Below are positions 23,090-33,152 of a stretch of DNA of 64,000 nt, in pieces. Source of the DNA: Cynocephalus volans (Eukaryota; Chordata; Mammalia; Dermoptera; Cynocephalidae); the NCBI RefSeq assembly GCF_027409185.1, contig NC_084472.1, forward strand, positions 46,363,427 through 46,427,426, written 5' to 3'. Under the pieces are notes generated by a model. That model had not been told where the DNA came from. It made no database searches and saw only the letters and a program-made list of their open reading frames with translations. Position numbers and translations under genes: made by a program. Numbering within the stretch: the first letter of the stretch is position 1; the number at the start of each line of letters is the position of its first letter.

Positions 23090-24626
23090 AAGATGGTGGC
23101 GGCTGCGGCGGCTGCGGCGGCTGGCGCGGAGTAGCTGAGGTGGAAAAGGTGGCCACTGGGCCTCAGGCAGCCGGGAAACTTGTGGACCTTCCTCTGGCCA
23201 TCTCTTAAGGGAGGACTGCTGCTGCTGGCCGGTCGTGGGGGCTCAACGCCACTTTGCCCCCGGCAGGAGAGGCTGCCTCATTTACAGGCAACAGCTTTGA
23301 AGTGTGGAGCATGAAAAGAACTGATTCTTAGCTGCAAAAGTGAGTCTTGAAACAGGGAACACGGCGCCAGGGCTGCTGTGGATGCAGCCAGGATCCCGGA
23401 GGCCGGGGCCACGCTGAAGGCGGCCAGCTGCCCTATCCAGGATTCGAGGTTTCAGGCCGGCATTAAAGAAGACTCCTGGGAGCGCCCGAGCGGCGCCGCG
23501 ACTGAACAGCCCGAGGCGGCAGCGCCGAGAACACGGAAGGCAACAAACCAGAGACAGAGCGAGCGCCCGACCTGGCACAGCACTGTGAGTGATCCCTGGC
23601 ACAGCTCTGTTCGGGGGGTGGATGCCCACGAGGCTCCCCGCCTGCACCACCAGGCCACTCACTGCCCCGGTGCTGCCTCCATTTTCCCAGGTGCGGGCAG
23701 CTCCGCCCTGCTCGGCCATCACTGAGCCCATTTGCTTGGCCTGGCGCGGGGCTTTCCGGACCCTGCGGGCCGACCTCCTCTCCCACTCCCTCCACGGTTC
23801 TCTGGCAGGGCTGGGGGTGTGGGGCGTCCCGACCAGTTTTGGGAGGGCTAGGAAGTACGGGCGGGCCGACTGTCACTCCACCACACCCTGGACTCCGGCC
23901 CCGGTAAACTTCCTGTTACTGGGAGGCAGATACCATCTCTGCGACCACCAGTTTGGAAAAAAGCCTAACGAATTTCTGGTTGGGAATAGTGTGGTAGGAG
24001 AGTTCCCAGGTCCGCTTGAACCTGCCGGAGAGCAGGCTGCAGGCGGGCACTAGACTCGGTTTATACCGGGGGGATACAAAGGTGAACAAGACCCGAGAAA
24101 GATCTACACAGTGCTACAAAGGCACCGAGAGAGACCGGTCGTCTGTGCCTAGCAGAAACCTGGTAGACTTCCTGGGCGAGGCGGTGCTGAGCAGGGTCTT
24201 GAAGGCCCAGCTGATAGACGAGGGGTGCAGAAGACACGCCCCAACCCAGCACAGTGTGCACAGAGGGGGGAGACGTGCGGCCAGGGAGGCGGAGACTCGA
24301 CAGAAACCACACACCCGGTGGGGTCGCCACTGCACGATCTAACAGCCTGGGCCAGAGCACACGGAACGGGGAGAAGTCCTGTACAGAAAGTGAAAGCTCA
24401 ACAGAGATCACACACCCTGTGGTACGTGATCCACCAGCCCAGCAGAGTCCAAGCTGACCAGAAAGGTGGCTCCCCGGAGAAGCCCAAGACCCGAGGCAAC
24501 CACACACACAAGACACTAGAGGCCAACTGAGCAGTCACGGCGGGAGCCATACCAAATTGGCAACCACAGCAACATCCTAGTTAGTCATTAGTCTTAAACC
24601 GGTGGACTGTGAAACCCCCTGCCACA
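23090..24626 (+). promoter_or_regulatory. L1 5' UTR/internal promoter
   Basis: GC- and CpG-rich compared with the surroundings. It begins with a YY1-type AAGATGG and a short (GCGGCGGCT)n-like run at about 23098-23121. By analogy with other mammalian L1s this would be the internal pol II promoter. It shows no visible resemblance to the 5' UTR of the older L1 at 48872. Several open frames on both strands, such as 23282-23731 minus and 24061-24516 minus, come from low stop density. Confidence 0.75.
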
Positions 24627-25607
24627 ATGAATAAACACCAAAAAAAAGACACCAGAAATACAAAAAATCAAGAAAGTACACCACCAAAAGTTAATAAATC
24701 TCATACTCTAGATCCTATAGAACAAGAAGCCCTTGAAATAACTGACAAGGAATTTCGAGTGATAATTCTAAGGAAACTGAATGAGATACAAGAAAACTCA
24801 GCTAGACATCATGATGAAATGAGGAAAAGTATACAGGATCTGAAAGAGGAAATATACAAGGAAATCAATGTCCTGAAAAAAAATGTAGCAGAACTTGCTG
24901 AACTGAAGAAGTTATTCAGCGAAATAAAAAACACAACGGAGAGTTTAACCAACAGGCTTGTCGAAGTTGAAGAGAGAACCTCTGAACTTGAAGATGGGCT
25001 GTTTGAAATAACACAAGCAGACAAAAAGAAAGAAAAAAGAATCAAGGACATGGAAGAAAATCTGAGAGAGATATCAGACAACCTCAAGCGCTCAAATATC
25101 CGAGTCATGGGTATTCCAGAAGGGGAGGAAAATGGAGATTCCATTGAAAACATATTCAACAAAATAGTGGCAGAAAACTTCCCAGGTATAGGAAAAATCA
25201 CAGATCTTCAGATCCAGGAAGCTCAACGATCTCCAAACGTATTCAACCCAAAAAGGCCTTCTCCAAGACATGTCATAGTCAAATTGGCAAAACTCAGAGA
25301 CAAAGAGAGAATCTTAAAAGCTGCAAGAGAGAAGCGTCAAATCACCTATAAGGGAGCCCCAATCAGGTTAACATCAGACTTTTCATCACAAACCCTAAAA
25401 GCTAGAAAGGAATGGGATGATATTTTCAAAATACTAAAAGACAAAGATTGCCAGCCAAGAATACTCTACCCTGCAAGGCTATCCTTCCGAAATGAGGGGC
25501 AAATAGTATATTTCTCAGACAAACAAAAACTGCGGGAGTTCACTACCACAAGACCACCCTTACAAGAAATCCTCAAGGGAGTACTGGGTTTGGTTCCTGA
25601 AAAATAA
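24627..25607 (+). CDS. L1 ORF1 protein (ORF1p), intact
   Basis: 326 residues from MNKHQKKD to VPEK, with no internal stop. This is close to the ~338 residues of human L1 ORF1p. ORF1p is a trimeric RNA-binding chaperone that coats L1 RNA in cytoplasmic ribonucleoprotein particles and is needed for retrotransposition. Visible parts are a basic N-terminus; a long coiled coil of charged heptads (about residues 40-150, e.g. LKKNVAELAELKKLF); an RRM with NIRVMGIPEGEE at about 180; and a C-terminal domain with PRHVIVKL, KERILKAAREK and LTSDFSSQTLKARKEW. The ATG at 24627 is preferred over a GTG 18 bases upstream because L1 ORF1 starts on ATG. The intact frame implies a fairly young insertion. It could still be translated if the 5' UTR is active, but the element cannot mobilise itself. 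Confidence 0.93.
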   Translation: MNKHQKKDTRNTKNQESTPPKVNKSHTLDPIEQEALEITDKEFRVIILRKLNEIQENSARHHDEMRKSIQDLKEEIYKEINVLKKNVAELAELKKLFSEIKNTTESLTNRLVEVEERTSELEDGLFEITQADKKKEKRIKDMEENLREISDNLKRSNIRVMGIPEGEENGDSIENIFNKIVAENFPGIGKITDLQIQEAQRSPNVFNPKRPSPRHVIVKLAKLRDKERILKAAREKRQITYKGAPIRLTSDFSSQTLKARKEWDDIFKILKDKDCQPRILYPARLSFRNEGQIVYFSDKQKLREFTTTRPPLQEILKGVLGLVPEK

Positions 25608-25794
25608 CTACCACTGCCATAAAAACCTAAGAAAAATCTAAACCCGCTAGTACAATAAAAATGGCATTCATGAAGAGAAAACAAGCTAACAAAAACACTA
25701 TCTACAACCTAAGGAACCTACAAACAAAGAAACCAAACAGTAAATCAGAAAGCAAGGAACAAAAGACACCTAAGACAACCAAACAACCAATAAA

Positions 25795-26456
25795 ATGCTA
25801 GAAATAAATCAACACCTTTCAATAACAACTCTTAATGTTAAAGGCTTAAATTCCCCAATTAAAAGACACAGACTGGCTGACTGGATCAAAAAGCAGGACC
25901 CAACTATATGCTGCCTACAAGAGACCCACCTCACCCATAAAGATTCACACAGACTAAGAGTGAAAGGATGGAAAAAGATTTACCATGCAAACAGAAAAGA
26001 AAAACGAGCTGGAGTGGCTATTCTTATATCTGACAAAATAGACTTTAAACTAAAAACCATAAAAAGAGACAATGAGGGACACTACTTAATGATAAAAGGA
26101 CTGATCCATCAAGAAGACATAACAATCATAAATATGTACGCACCCAATGTTGGAGCAGCCAGATTTATAAAACAAACTCTATTAGACCTAAAGAAGGAAA
26201 TAGACACTAATACCATAATAGCAGGGGACCTGAACACCCCACTGTCAATATTAGACAGATCATCTAGGCAAAGAATCAGTAGAGAAACACAAGATCTAAA
26301 CAAGACTCTAGACCAATTGGAATTGGCAGATATCTACAGAACATTCCACCCAACAACCTCAGAATATTCATTCTTCTCATCAGCACATGGATCATTCTCC
26401 AAGATAGATCACATATTAGGTCACAAATCAAGTCTCAATAAATTCAAAAAAATTGG
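25795..26456 (+). pseudogene. L1 ORF2 fragment: endonuclease domain without its last catalytic motif
   Basis: The first ~220 codons of ORF2p, an APE-type endonuclease plus reverse transcriptase. Endonuclease motifs are visible in order: LNVKGLN (Asn), QETH (Glu), NMYAPN (Tyr), GDLNTP (Asp/Asn) and SKIDHIL (Asp). The sequence breaks just before the SDHS motif that carries the catalytic histidine. The whole RT and C-terminal domains are absent. The frame stays open into the flanking L2 to a stop at 26698-26700, adding about 80 unrelated residues. A translated product would therefore be a catalytically crippled endonuclease. It is separated from ORF1 by 187 bp, as is usual for L1 bicistronic RNA. 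Confidence 0.9.
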
Positions 26457-26472
26457 AATGGAGCACCTATGG
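26457..26472. repeat. Target-site duplication of the young L1, right copy
   Basis: AATGGAGCACCTATGG, identical to 23074-23089. It directly follows ...AAAAAAATTGG of ORF2. Confidence 0.92.
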
Positions 26473-26474
26473 CA

Positions 26475-26925
26475 CGCTAAGCCTCTTCCACACTCTGATC
26501 TTACCCCTGCTTCACTTCTTCTCTCTTATCCTACCCTCTTGATCTTACTCCTGTCATGTGAACACATGGAAGCTTATTTCTGCTTCAGGATCTTTACATC
26601 TGTTCTTTCCAGATTTTTGCATAGCTCACTCCTTTACATCATTCAGGTCTCTGCTCAAATGTCACCTACTCAGAGAGCCTCCCTTGATCACCCTATCTAA
26701 AATAGTACTCCCCCCTCCTAAATCTAATCACTCTGTGGTCTTTTTAGAAAAATGACAATTATCACTATTTAATATTATATTATCTGTTTGGCTGCATGTT
26801 TATCATATGTACCACCCATTAGAGTATAAGTTCTTTAACGGCAAGGAACTTGTCTTGTACCTCACTCTATCACTATCTATGGTAGTGCCTGGCAAACAGT
26901 AGATACTCAATAAATTTTTGTTATA
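26475..26925 (+). mobile_element. L2 LINE 3' end
   Basis: 'tcaggtctctgctcaaatgtcacctactcagagagcctcccttgatcaccctatctaaaatag' and the end 'gtagtgcctggcaaacagtagatactcaataaatttttgtta'. The young L1 landed at the upstream edge of this old L2/MIR DNA. Confidence 0.92.
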
Positions 26926-26929
26926 TGAG

Positions 26930-27065
26930 AATCATCATTTAACTCTTAGAGGGAAAAAATTTAAACAAATGTTATATCTACTTTTATAGATGAAGTAAAT
27001 GAAGCTGAGAGAGGTTCAGTAACTTGCCCAGGAGCACACAGCAATAGAGCCAGGATTTGAATGGA
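26930..27065 (+). mobile_element. MIR fragment, plus strand
   Basis: 'aagctgagagaggttcagtaacttgcccaggagcacacagcaatagagccaggatttga' is MIR. Confidence 0.85.
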
Positions 27066-28300
27066 CTTCAAAGCTCATCCATAATCTTAACATCTATGCT
27101 ACTGTCTCCTAACGAAGTAGAACGTAGACACACAAGACAGTACAAAATCAAGCGCCAGTGAGTGGCTTGCTGTTGATGCATGAGGTCAGCAGAGATGGAG
27201 TCATTGGTAGGAGGAGAGCTAGGCCTCATGGATGATGGAGATTTGGAAAGACTGAGGGAGGGAGGGCAGGCAAACCCAGGGCCTGAGATTGTCCACAAGG
27301 CTTTGTTTTTGGCTGATGAGTCCAGTTCTGATCTTGCCCTTGGGAGAGCAGTGAGGATGGAGGGCAGGCTGTAGGGGAGGACGGCATGAGTCTGCATTCC
27401 TGGTTGTTTGTGTTAAACCTTCCAACAAAGAACATTTTCCAAGGAGCCTTTGTGGACTGTGATTAGGACCCAAGTCCGGACCCCCATTCTAACTAACCGG
27501 TGTAGCCTTGGGCAAGTTCAGACCAACTTTTTGGTGATGCCAATTATCTGTGTGCTGGGGAAGGCAGTCCAGGCCTGAGAGGGGTTTTCAAGCCAGGGCA
27601 CCTTTCTTAAAGAGGATAAGTGTTACCTTTGAACCAGGTAAGAGGTGACCTGGGAAGCAGCCTCCCTGAAAAGGAAGAGGGAGGAAACATCTGCAGCTAG
27701 TAGCCTTCCTCCAGGGCCTCTGACCCTGAGGGTGTGCATGTTCTCATTTCTTTCCTGACTAACGATGCGATGCGAGTGGATGCCTAGGTATCCCCTGGCC
27801 CCCGATGAGGCTCCCATGGCCCAAGAAAGCACTGTGGCCCCAGCACGTCCAAGGAGCAGGCTCCACCAGATGGTGCCATGCTTTTCCACCCAGTCACTGG
27901 CCATCAGTCGTGGACAGCACGGAGGGAAGTCAGTGTAGGGACAGTTCAAAGGCAGCAGCTGGGGGAGGCTTGTCAGAAGCATCAGGAAAGTGAAAGTCAG
28001 CCATGAAAAGGAATGGGGAAGAAGCAAAAGCAGATAGACAGCCGCCACCACTGGGAGAAAGGGGCAGAAAAATCTCAGGGGAAGTATGTTCTGGGAGCCT
28101 CAGAGACATGAGGGTCCTGCTGGCCTCCTTTTCTTGGAAGAGAAGCCTGAGTCTTGGAACTTCCTATCCTTCGCTGTCCTTCACACAGCTCACCCTGAGG
28201 TGCAGACGTGAGGTTTATGCCTGCTAAATGCTCACAGCATCCTTCTCTCTTCAATTCCTGTCTGCTGGGCCTAATTTCCACCTCTAAAAGGTGGCACTTG
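27066..28300. other. Unassigned intergenic sequence, mostly unique
   Basis: Moderately GC-rich. A MIR-like remnant ('ggtgtagccttgggcaagttcagacc') lies near 27500. Several short open frames exist on both strands but none shows a domain or sustained coding bias. Confidence 0.45.
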
Positions 28301-28980
28301 ATTATCCCTGAATCTTAGAAAAAAATATTAACTGCAGTTTTGGTCCAAGGTAAAGTTAATTATTTTTCTCAAGGTTATCTTCCAAGAAAAATGCTTTAAA
28401 AATATGAAAAGAATTTGGTGGTGTTTAGGTAGGATATTTTCTCCCTCAGAGTTGAAAGCTTAAAAAACGCAATGCAAATATTCATTAGAAGATTATTTTA
28501 TCACTAAAATGATGCCACAGCACAAATGCCAAGTCTTTTTTTTTTTTTTGCTTTTGATGAACTCGTTATTTCCAGCACTCCCTGCCTGCAATGTTCTCTC
28601 TTGTGCCTGTGACACTGAGTGAGACTGTTAGATGCCAGGTTTACTTGTTGTACTAAAAACTGTCTAGTTTTAAAGCTGATTTGGAATTTCCTGGGAGAAA
28701 GGAAAGACTGGATAAATGATAACTGTTTCAGTTAATGTTCATCACCATTCAATTCTGATTTCTAAAATATGTCACCCAGTAAGCTGACTCTGCATGTTTA
28801 CCCAGTGAAAGGATGCTTGAAAAAAAAAACACAACTCATCAAAAAGCATTTGAAGTGGGTAGAATCACAACTGTGGATTGTCCCCTAAATGATTTAGTTT
28901 TCCTTTCCATTATTCCTCTCCCCAATAAATCTTGAAATTTAGGCCCTACAAGTCTGGGCTCCAGAGTCTAGGACTTTGCC
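28301..28980. other. Unassigned intergenic sequence
   Basis: AT-rich with a T-run at 28537-28549. No gene or repeat recognised. Confidence 0.45.
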
Positions 28981-28982
28981 TT

Positions 28983-29150
28983 TGGAACCATGGTCCAGGG
29001 ACCAGCAGTATTGGCCTTACTTGGGAGCTTGTTAGAAATGCAGACTCCCTGGCCTGGGCTCAGATTCATTGAATTGGAAGCTGCCTTTTAACAAGATCCC
29101 CAAAATATTTGTGTGCATGTTAGAGTTGGAGAAACACTGCTCTGAGGCAC
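28983..29150 (+). mobile_element. MER5A-like hAT element
   Basis: 'aaccatggtccagggaccagcagtattggcc', 'gagcttgttagaaatgcagactcc' and '...gagttggagaaacactgct' are MER5A from end to end. Confidence 0.88.
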
Positions 29151-29254
29151 CTGATTAGGAGGCCCTGTCTTCAGGCTATAACTATTCAGGTTGTAAGGTA
29201 GCACCATGCCAAACACGTTTTGAGGGCTGGAGGCTGCAGAGGGTTCAAAGTCCA

Positions 29255-29990
29255 GCTCTGTTGCTAAAGGAACTTCATCACATGAAAAAGTGGCTTAAAA
29301 ATTTAAAAAGAAAATCAAACTTACATGAAACTTGCAAGAAAAGCACAAAGAACCTTTGTATACCCTTTACCCAGATTCACCAATTATTAACATTCTGCAA
29401 CGTATGCATTAACATTTTTTTCTACCTACATATTACTATTCTTCATAAACTATTGGAAAATTAGTTGCATGCATTGGTAACACCTTTACCCTTAATATTT
29501 CCTAAGAACAGGACATTCCCTTAAACAACCACAATACCAGGGCCAAAAGCAGAGGGAGGCCAGCAAGGCCTGAGAATGAGTGGCCCCTTGAGAGTCCTTC
29601 CTCTAGTTTTGCACCCTGGAGCCCTTCTTACCTCACTCTGGTCCTGGCTCTGCACAATACAGTTACCAAAATCAGGAAATGTCACATTGATTCAATATTG
29701 TTATCTAATCTATAATCCTTTTTCCAATTTTGTCAATTGTCCCCATAATGTCCCAGACCCAATTTGGGATCATGCATGGCATTTTATTGTTGTGTCTATG
29801 TAGTCTTCTTTTATCTGGAAGAGTTTCTCAGCTTTTGTCTATTATGACATTGACATTTCTGAAAAATACAGACCAGTTATTTTATAGAATGTCCCTCAAT
29901 ATGGGGAAAAATTAATTTTTAATTTCTTAAGGTTCCATTTCACTACCTGTAGATTGAGAGTAGTCTCTACTTCCTGTTGAATCAATCAAG
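29255..29990. mobile_element. Old L1M 3' UTR-like repeat
   Basis: 'acttgcaagaaaagcacaaagaacc', 'tatttcctaagaacaggacattcc', 'ccccataatgtcccagaccc' and 'accagttattttatagaatgtccctcaat' match a well-known old L1M 3' region. Strand not assigned. Confidence 0.6.
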
Positions 29991-30034
29991 TTAAGACATG
30001 CAATGGGCTTGAGATATGTTAGGTGTAGGTGGAT

Positions 30035-30265
30035 TAAACAAGTAGCTAACACTGATTTAGGCACTTGTCAGTACGTGCTAAGTGATTTACACGCATTATT
30101 TCATTTAATTTTTAGTACAGCTCTGTGAGATGTGCTCTATTTTTATCCCCATTTCACAAATGAAGAAACTGAGACCCAGAATCATTTGTCCAAGGTCTCA
30201 TAGCTAGTAAGAAGTGAAATGGGGACTTGAACCAAGTCAGTCTGCCTCCAAAGATTATTTGCTTA
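30035..30265 (+). mobile_element. MIR, plus strand
   Basis: 'gtgctaagtgatttacacgcattatttcatttaat', 'ccatttcacaaatgaagaaactgagaccc' and 'gaaccaagtcagtctgcctcca' are MIR. Confidence 0.92.
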
Positions 30266-30294
30266 GCACATGCTTGTGATGCTTACCTAAATGA

Positions 30295-30515
30295 AACTTT
30301 TTAAAAATAAAATTTATATAACATAAAATTCATCATTTTAATCATTTTAAAGTGTACAATCTGTGTTTCTTAGTATAGTAACAGTGTTATACAACAATCA
30401 GCATGATCTAATTCCAGAATATTTCCATCACCCCAAGAAGAAACCCCATACTTCCCAATTTCCCCCATCCCATACCCTGATAACCACTAATCTACTAATC
30501 TACATCTGTTTCTGT
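30295..30515 (-). mobile_element. L1M 3' end fragment, minus strand
   Basis: 'acataaaattcatcattttaatcattttaaagtgtacaat', 'ccatcaccccaagaagaaacccc' and 'gataaccactaatctac' are reverse L1 3' UTR sequence. It abuts a plus-strand L1 3' end. Confidence 0.75.
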
Positions 30516-30519
30516 GGAA

Positions 30520-30908
30520 TTGCATACACATACAATGGAATACTATTGAGCAATAAAAAGGAACTAACTACTGATACACAACAACATTTTGGATCTCAAA
30601 AGAACATGCTGTGTGAAAGAACCCAGATACAAAAGATTGCATTTATGTGAAATTCTAGAAAAACCAAAACCTTAGCAAAAGGAAGCTTGGCAGTGGTTGC
30701 CTGGAACCAGGAGAATGGGGGTGGGCACTGACTGCAAAGGGGTACAAGGGAACTTTCTGGAGAGATGAAAGGAAGTGTTCTAAAACTTGATTGTGGTAGT
30801 GGTTGCATGTCATATACATTTATCCAAATGCATCAAACTACCTACTGAAAAAAGCTTCTAATACATAAATTATACCTCAATAAAACTGTAAAAAAATTTT
30901 TTAAAAAA
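30520..30908 (+). mobile_element. L1M ORF2 end and 3' UTR, plus strand
   Basis: 'acaatggaatactattgagcaataaaaaggaac' encodes the L1 ORF2 C-terminal MEYY(S)AIKK-like end. It is followed by 'cagtggttgcctggaaccag' and the 3' end 'aaattatacctcaataaaactg' with an A-rich tail. Confidence 0.88.
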
Positions 30909-31195
30909 AGCCCAAACATATGTGATCCTGAATGGAATTAAATTCATCAACCTGTCTTCCCTTGTAGTCTGGTTTCAAGTTCATCTCCCACCACTCTCCT
31001 CCATGCACTCACTCAAGACACATTCTCTGACGCTTGCTGTATACAAGCCGGTGTCAGGCACTCAGAGAACATGGGGAAGGAGAACCTCTGTCCTCAGGGA
31101 ACACAGCTTTGTCTGGGAGCAAAAAGAAAGGGCAGCCAACTCTGACAGACATCAGGGAGAGGAATAAGAATACATATTCCAAGCAGAGCCTAGGT
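30909..31195. other. Unassigned intergenic sequence
   Basis: Possible minus-strand L2 remnant near 31040-31110 ('ctgtatacaagccggtgtcaggcactcagag'). Otherwise nothing recognised. Confidence 0.4.
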
Positions 31196-31199
31196 TCCA

Positions 31200-31685
31200 G
31201 TCACTTTGAATTTCAAGTTTGAATCAAGTTTCAATTTATTTCTTTGCATAGGTAATACATTTACATGGTTTAAAAATGAATTGTACAGTGAAAAATTTCC
31301 TCCTACCCCATCACTCATCTGCCCAGTTCCTACTCCACCCCATGCAACCATAGTTGTTATAAATATATATTATTTCTTCTCCTTTTTAACACAAAAGTTA
31401 ACATAATATCCACATTGTTCTGGGCCTTGCTTTTTTATCTGGCAGTAAACCTTTGAGATCTTCCCATATAGGTACAGTGAACATTTTTACTCTATTTTAC
31501 AATTATATAGTGTTCTATTGTATGGATGTGTCATAATTTATTTAACCAGTCTCTTTTTGATAAACATTTGAGTGGTTTCCAAATGTTTGCTATGGCAAAA
31601 AATGCTGCAATGTATAAACAAAATGGTATTTTGTTTTTATTTTTGTTTTGTTTTATATATGGGCAAGTATATTTATGGCTGTGTG
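31200..31685 (-). mobile_element. L1M 3' region, minus strand
   Basis: 'gtgttctattgtatggatgtgtcataatttatttaaccagtctctttttgataaacatttgagtgg' is reverse L1M. Confidence 0.75.
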
Positions 31686-31699
31686 TTGAATTTTTTTTA

Positions 31700-32045
31700 A
31701 ACCATTCCACAAACATACCAACCACTTTCCAATTTCTAAGCTGTTTCCTCTGCCCTGAAAGTCCCCAGTCAATCCTTTTCTGCTGGCCAACTTCTGCTGT
31801 ACCTAAGATCCAACTCATAAGTCACCTTTTCTGTGAAGCCTTCTGAACTCCCTCAGGCAAGACTTGGTTGCTCCTCTCTTTTCCACTCCCGCATGATCAG
31901 ATTTGTCTCTTAACACTTCACTCTTCCCCCACTGGATTGGAAGCTCCTCAAAGGCAAGTGTTGCAGTAGCTTTCTCTCTGAATCTGTCAGTACTTGGCAC
32001 CTGGTAAGAACTGAATAAAATTTCTTTGCATGACTGAAGTGATTG
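31700..32045 (+). mobile_element. L2 LINE 3' end
   Basis: 'cataagtcaccttttctgtgaagccttctgaac', 'ggattggaagctcctcaaaggcaag' and 'cagtacttggcacctggtaagaactgaataaaat' match L2. Confidence 0.82.
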
Positions 32046-32678
32046 GGCTGACAAAGGGGTGTTGTGCTGCTCCTGCCCCTCACGGTCATGACCTCCTAGC
32101 CCCTGTGAATATTAGAGGACTGCTGCCAGACAAAGGTGGGCTGTGATTTTCCCTCCCCTCCCACCTAATTCCTTCCTTTCCGCTCCACCCCTTTTACCCC
32201 TTGGGATTCTGTCCACAGGTGCCCTTGCTGGATCAGGCATGGACAGCAGCTATTCCAGCATTTTGGAAAAAAAAAGAAAAAAAATTAAAATGGAGCATTG
32301 GCTCCACCCATCTTCTCTCTTTCTCATCGAGTCTTTGGCCTCCTGTAAAGCTAAAAGAATGAATCACTTGATAGTCAAATGCATATCACATTCACTTTCA
32401 AACATAACTTCTTATACTTTAAGCCAAAGGAGATGATGGAATTTACTATATTGCTTTTAGGAATATAGAAAACACTTGCAGTGTTTAGGTTAATCAATGT
32501 TAAGAGATTTTCATGGGCAACTTGCATTATTTTTTAAAAAATTAGGTTAACACTAAAATATCATGATGCTAACTCCTGCCTGGAGCTGTCATTTGCTAGG
32601 TTATTTCCAATGAAATATTTCATTATATTCCTTCCTAGAGGGAGCAGTGCGGGAGGGTGAGAGCTCTCTGTTTCCAGC
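32046..32678. other. Unassigned intergenic sequence
   Basis: Mostly unique. An A-rich tract (about 32266-32288) is visible. Confidence 0.4.
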
Positions 32679-32683
32679 CCTGG

Positions 32684-33147
32684 TGTAGAGCTAGGGCTAG
32701 GGTCTGGAGCTCACAGACCCCTCAAGCCCATTGTCCAGACTGGGTCACAAACCCTTCACACACAGGTCTATGAGCTAGGTAACCAGCAAAAACGTCCTTG
32801 GAGCCTTGGTTGAAGAAAGAATAGTCTTTATTGAGCACACACACATCTAAGAGTTAGGCAGTCAAAAGAGAAACTCAGAAACTCTACTGCTACCAGCAAA
32901 GTCCAAAGAAAAATTGAGCAGCTGCCAGCAAAGTATACATGCTCTATTTTTAGACATGAACTCTCTACCGGCCTGTGCTGCTTCACAAAGCTCAAGAACA
33001 CACACTAGCAACAAACTAAAAAGATACATGGGTGTGCACATGCACTGACTCCACCCACACACAACTTGTTTACAAGGAATGTGCTGCACCACCCCCAACC
33101 AGACCTGAGGTGAGGGGGCCTGACTAAATGACTCTATTTTCCTCACA
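32684..33147 (-). mobile_element. Solo LTR of undetermined ERV family
   Basis: 464 bp from TGTAGAGC to TCCTCACA, bounded by the perfect 5-bp duplication CCTGG (32679-32683 and 33148-33152). Read on the minus strand it runs TGTGAGGAAAAT...CTCTACA and has AATAAA near 32830, about 150 bases from its 3' end. That makes the minus strand the LTR sense strand. It does not look like the MaLR LTRs in this window. No internal region remains. Confidence 0.7.
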
Positions 33148-33152
33148 CCTGG

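Larger units (their letters stand above)
23090..26456 (+). mobile_element. Young L1: full 5' UTR and ORF1, 3'-truncated in ORF2
   Basis: Starts AAGATGGTGGCGG, a YY1-like L1 5' terminus. It continues through a 1.5 kb CpG-rich 5' UTR, an intact ORF1 (24627-25607), a 187-bp spacer and the first 220 codons of ORF2. It stops at 26456. The perfect 16-bp repeat AATGGAGCACCTATGG flanks it at 23074-23089 and 26457-26472. The missing part is the 3' end, the reverse of ordinary 5' truncation. No poly(A) tail is present. See findings. Confidence 0.93.

Noticed and set aside
23282..24516. Open frames of 100-154 codons on both strands in the young L1 5' UTR, including possible antisense ORF0-like frames
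   Set aside because: Same GC-rich effect. No similarity to primate L1 ORF0 is visible and no start or splice context supports them.
26457..26700. ORF2 frame extended into the right flank as a possible new fusion protein
   Set aside because: The extra 80 codons come from an old L2/MIR in chance frame. There is no evidence of selection.
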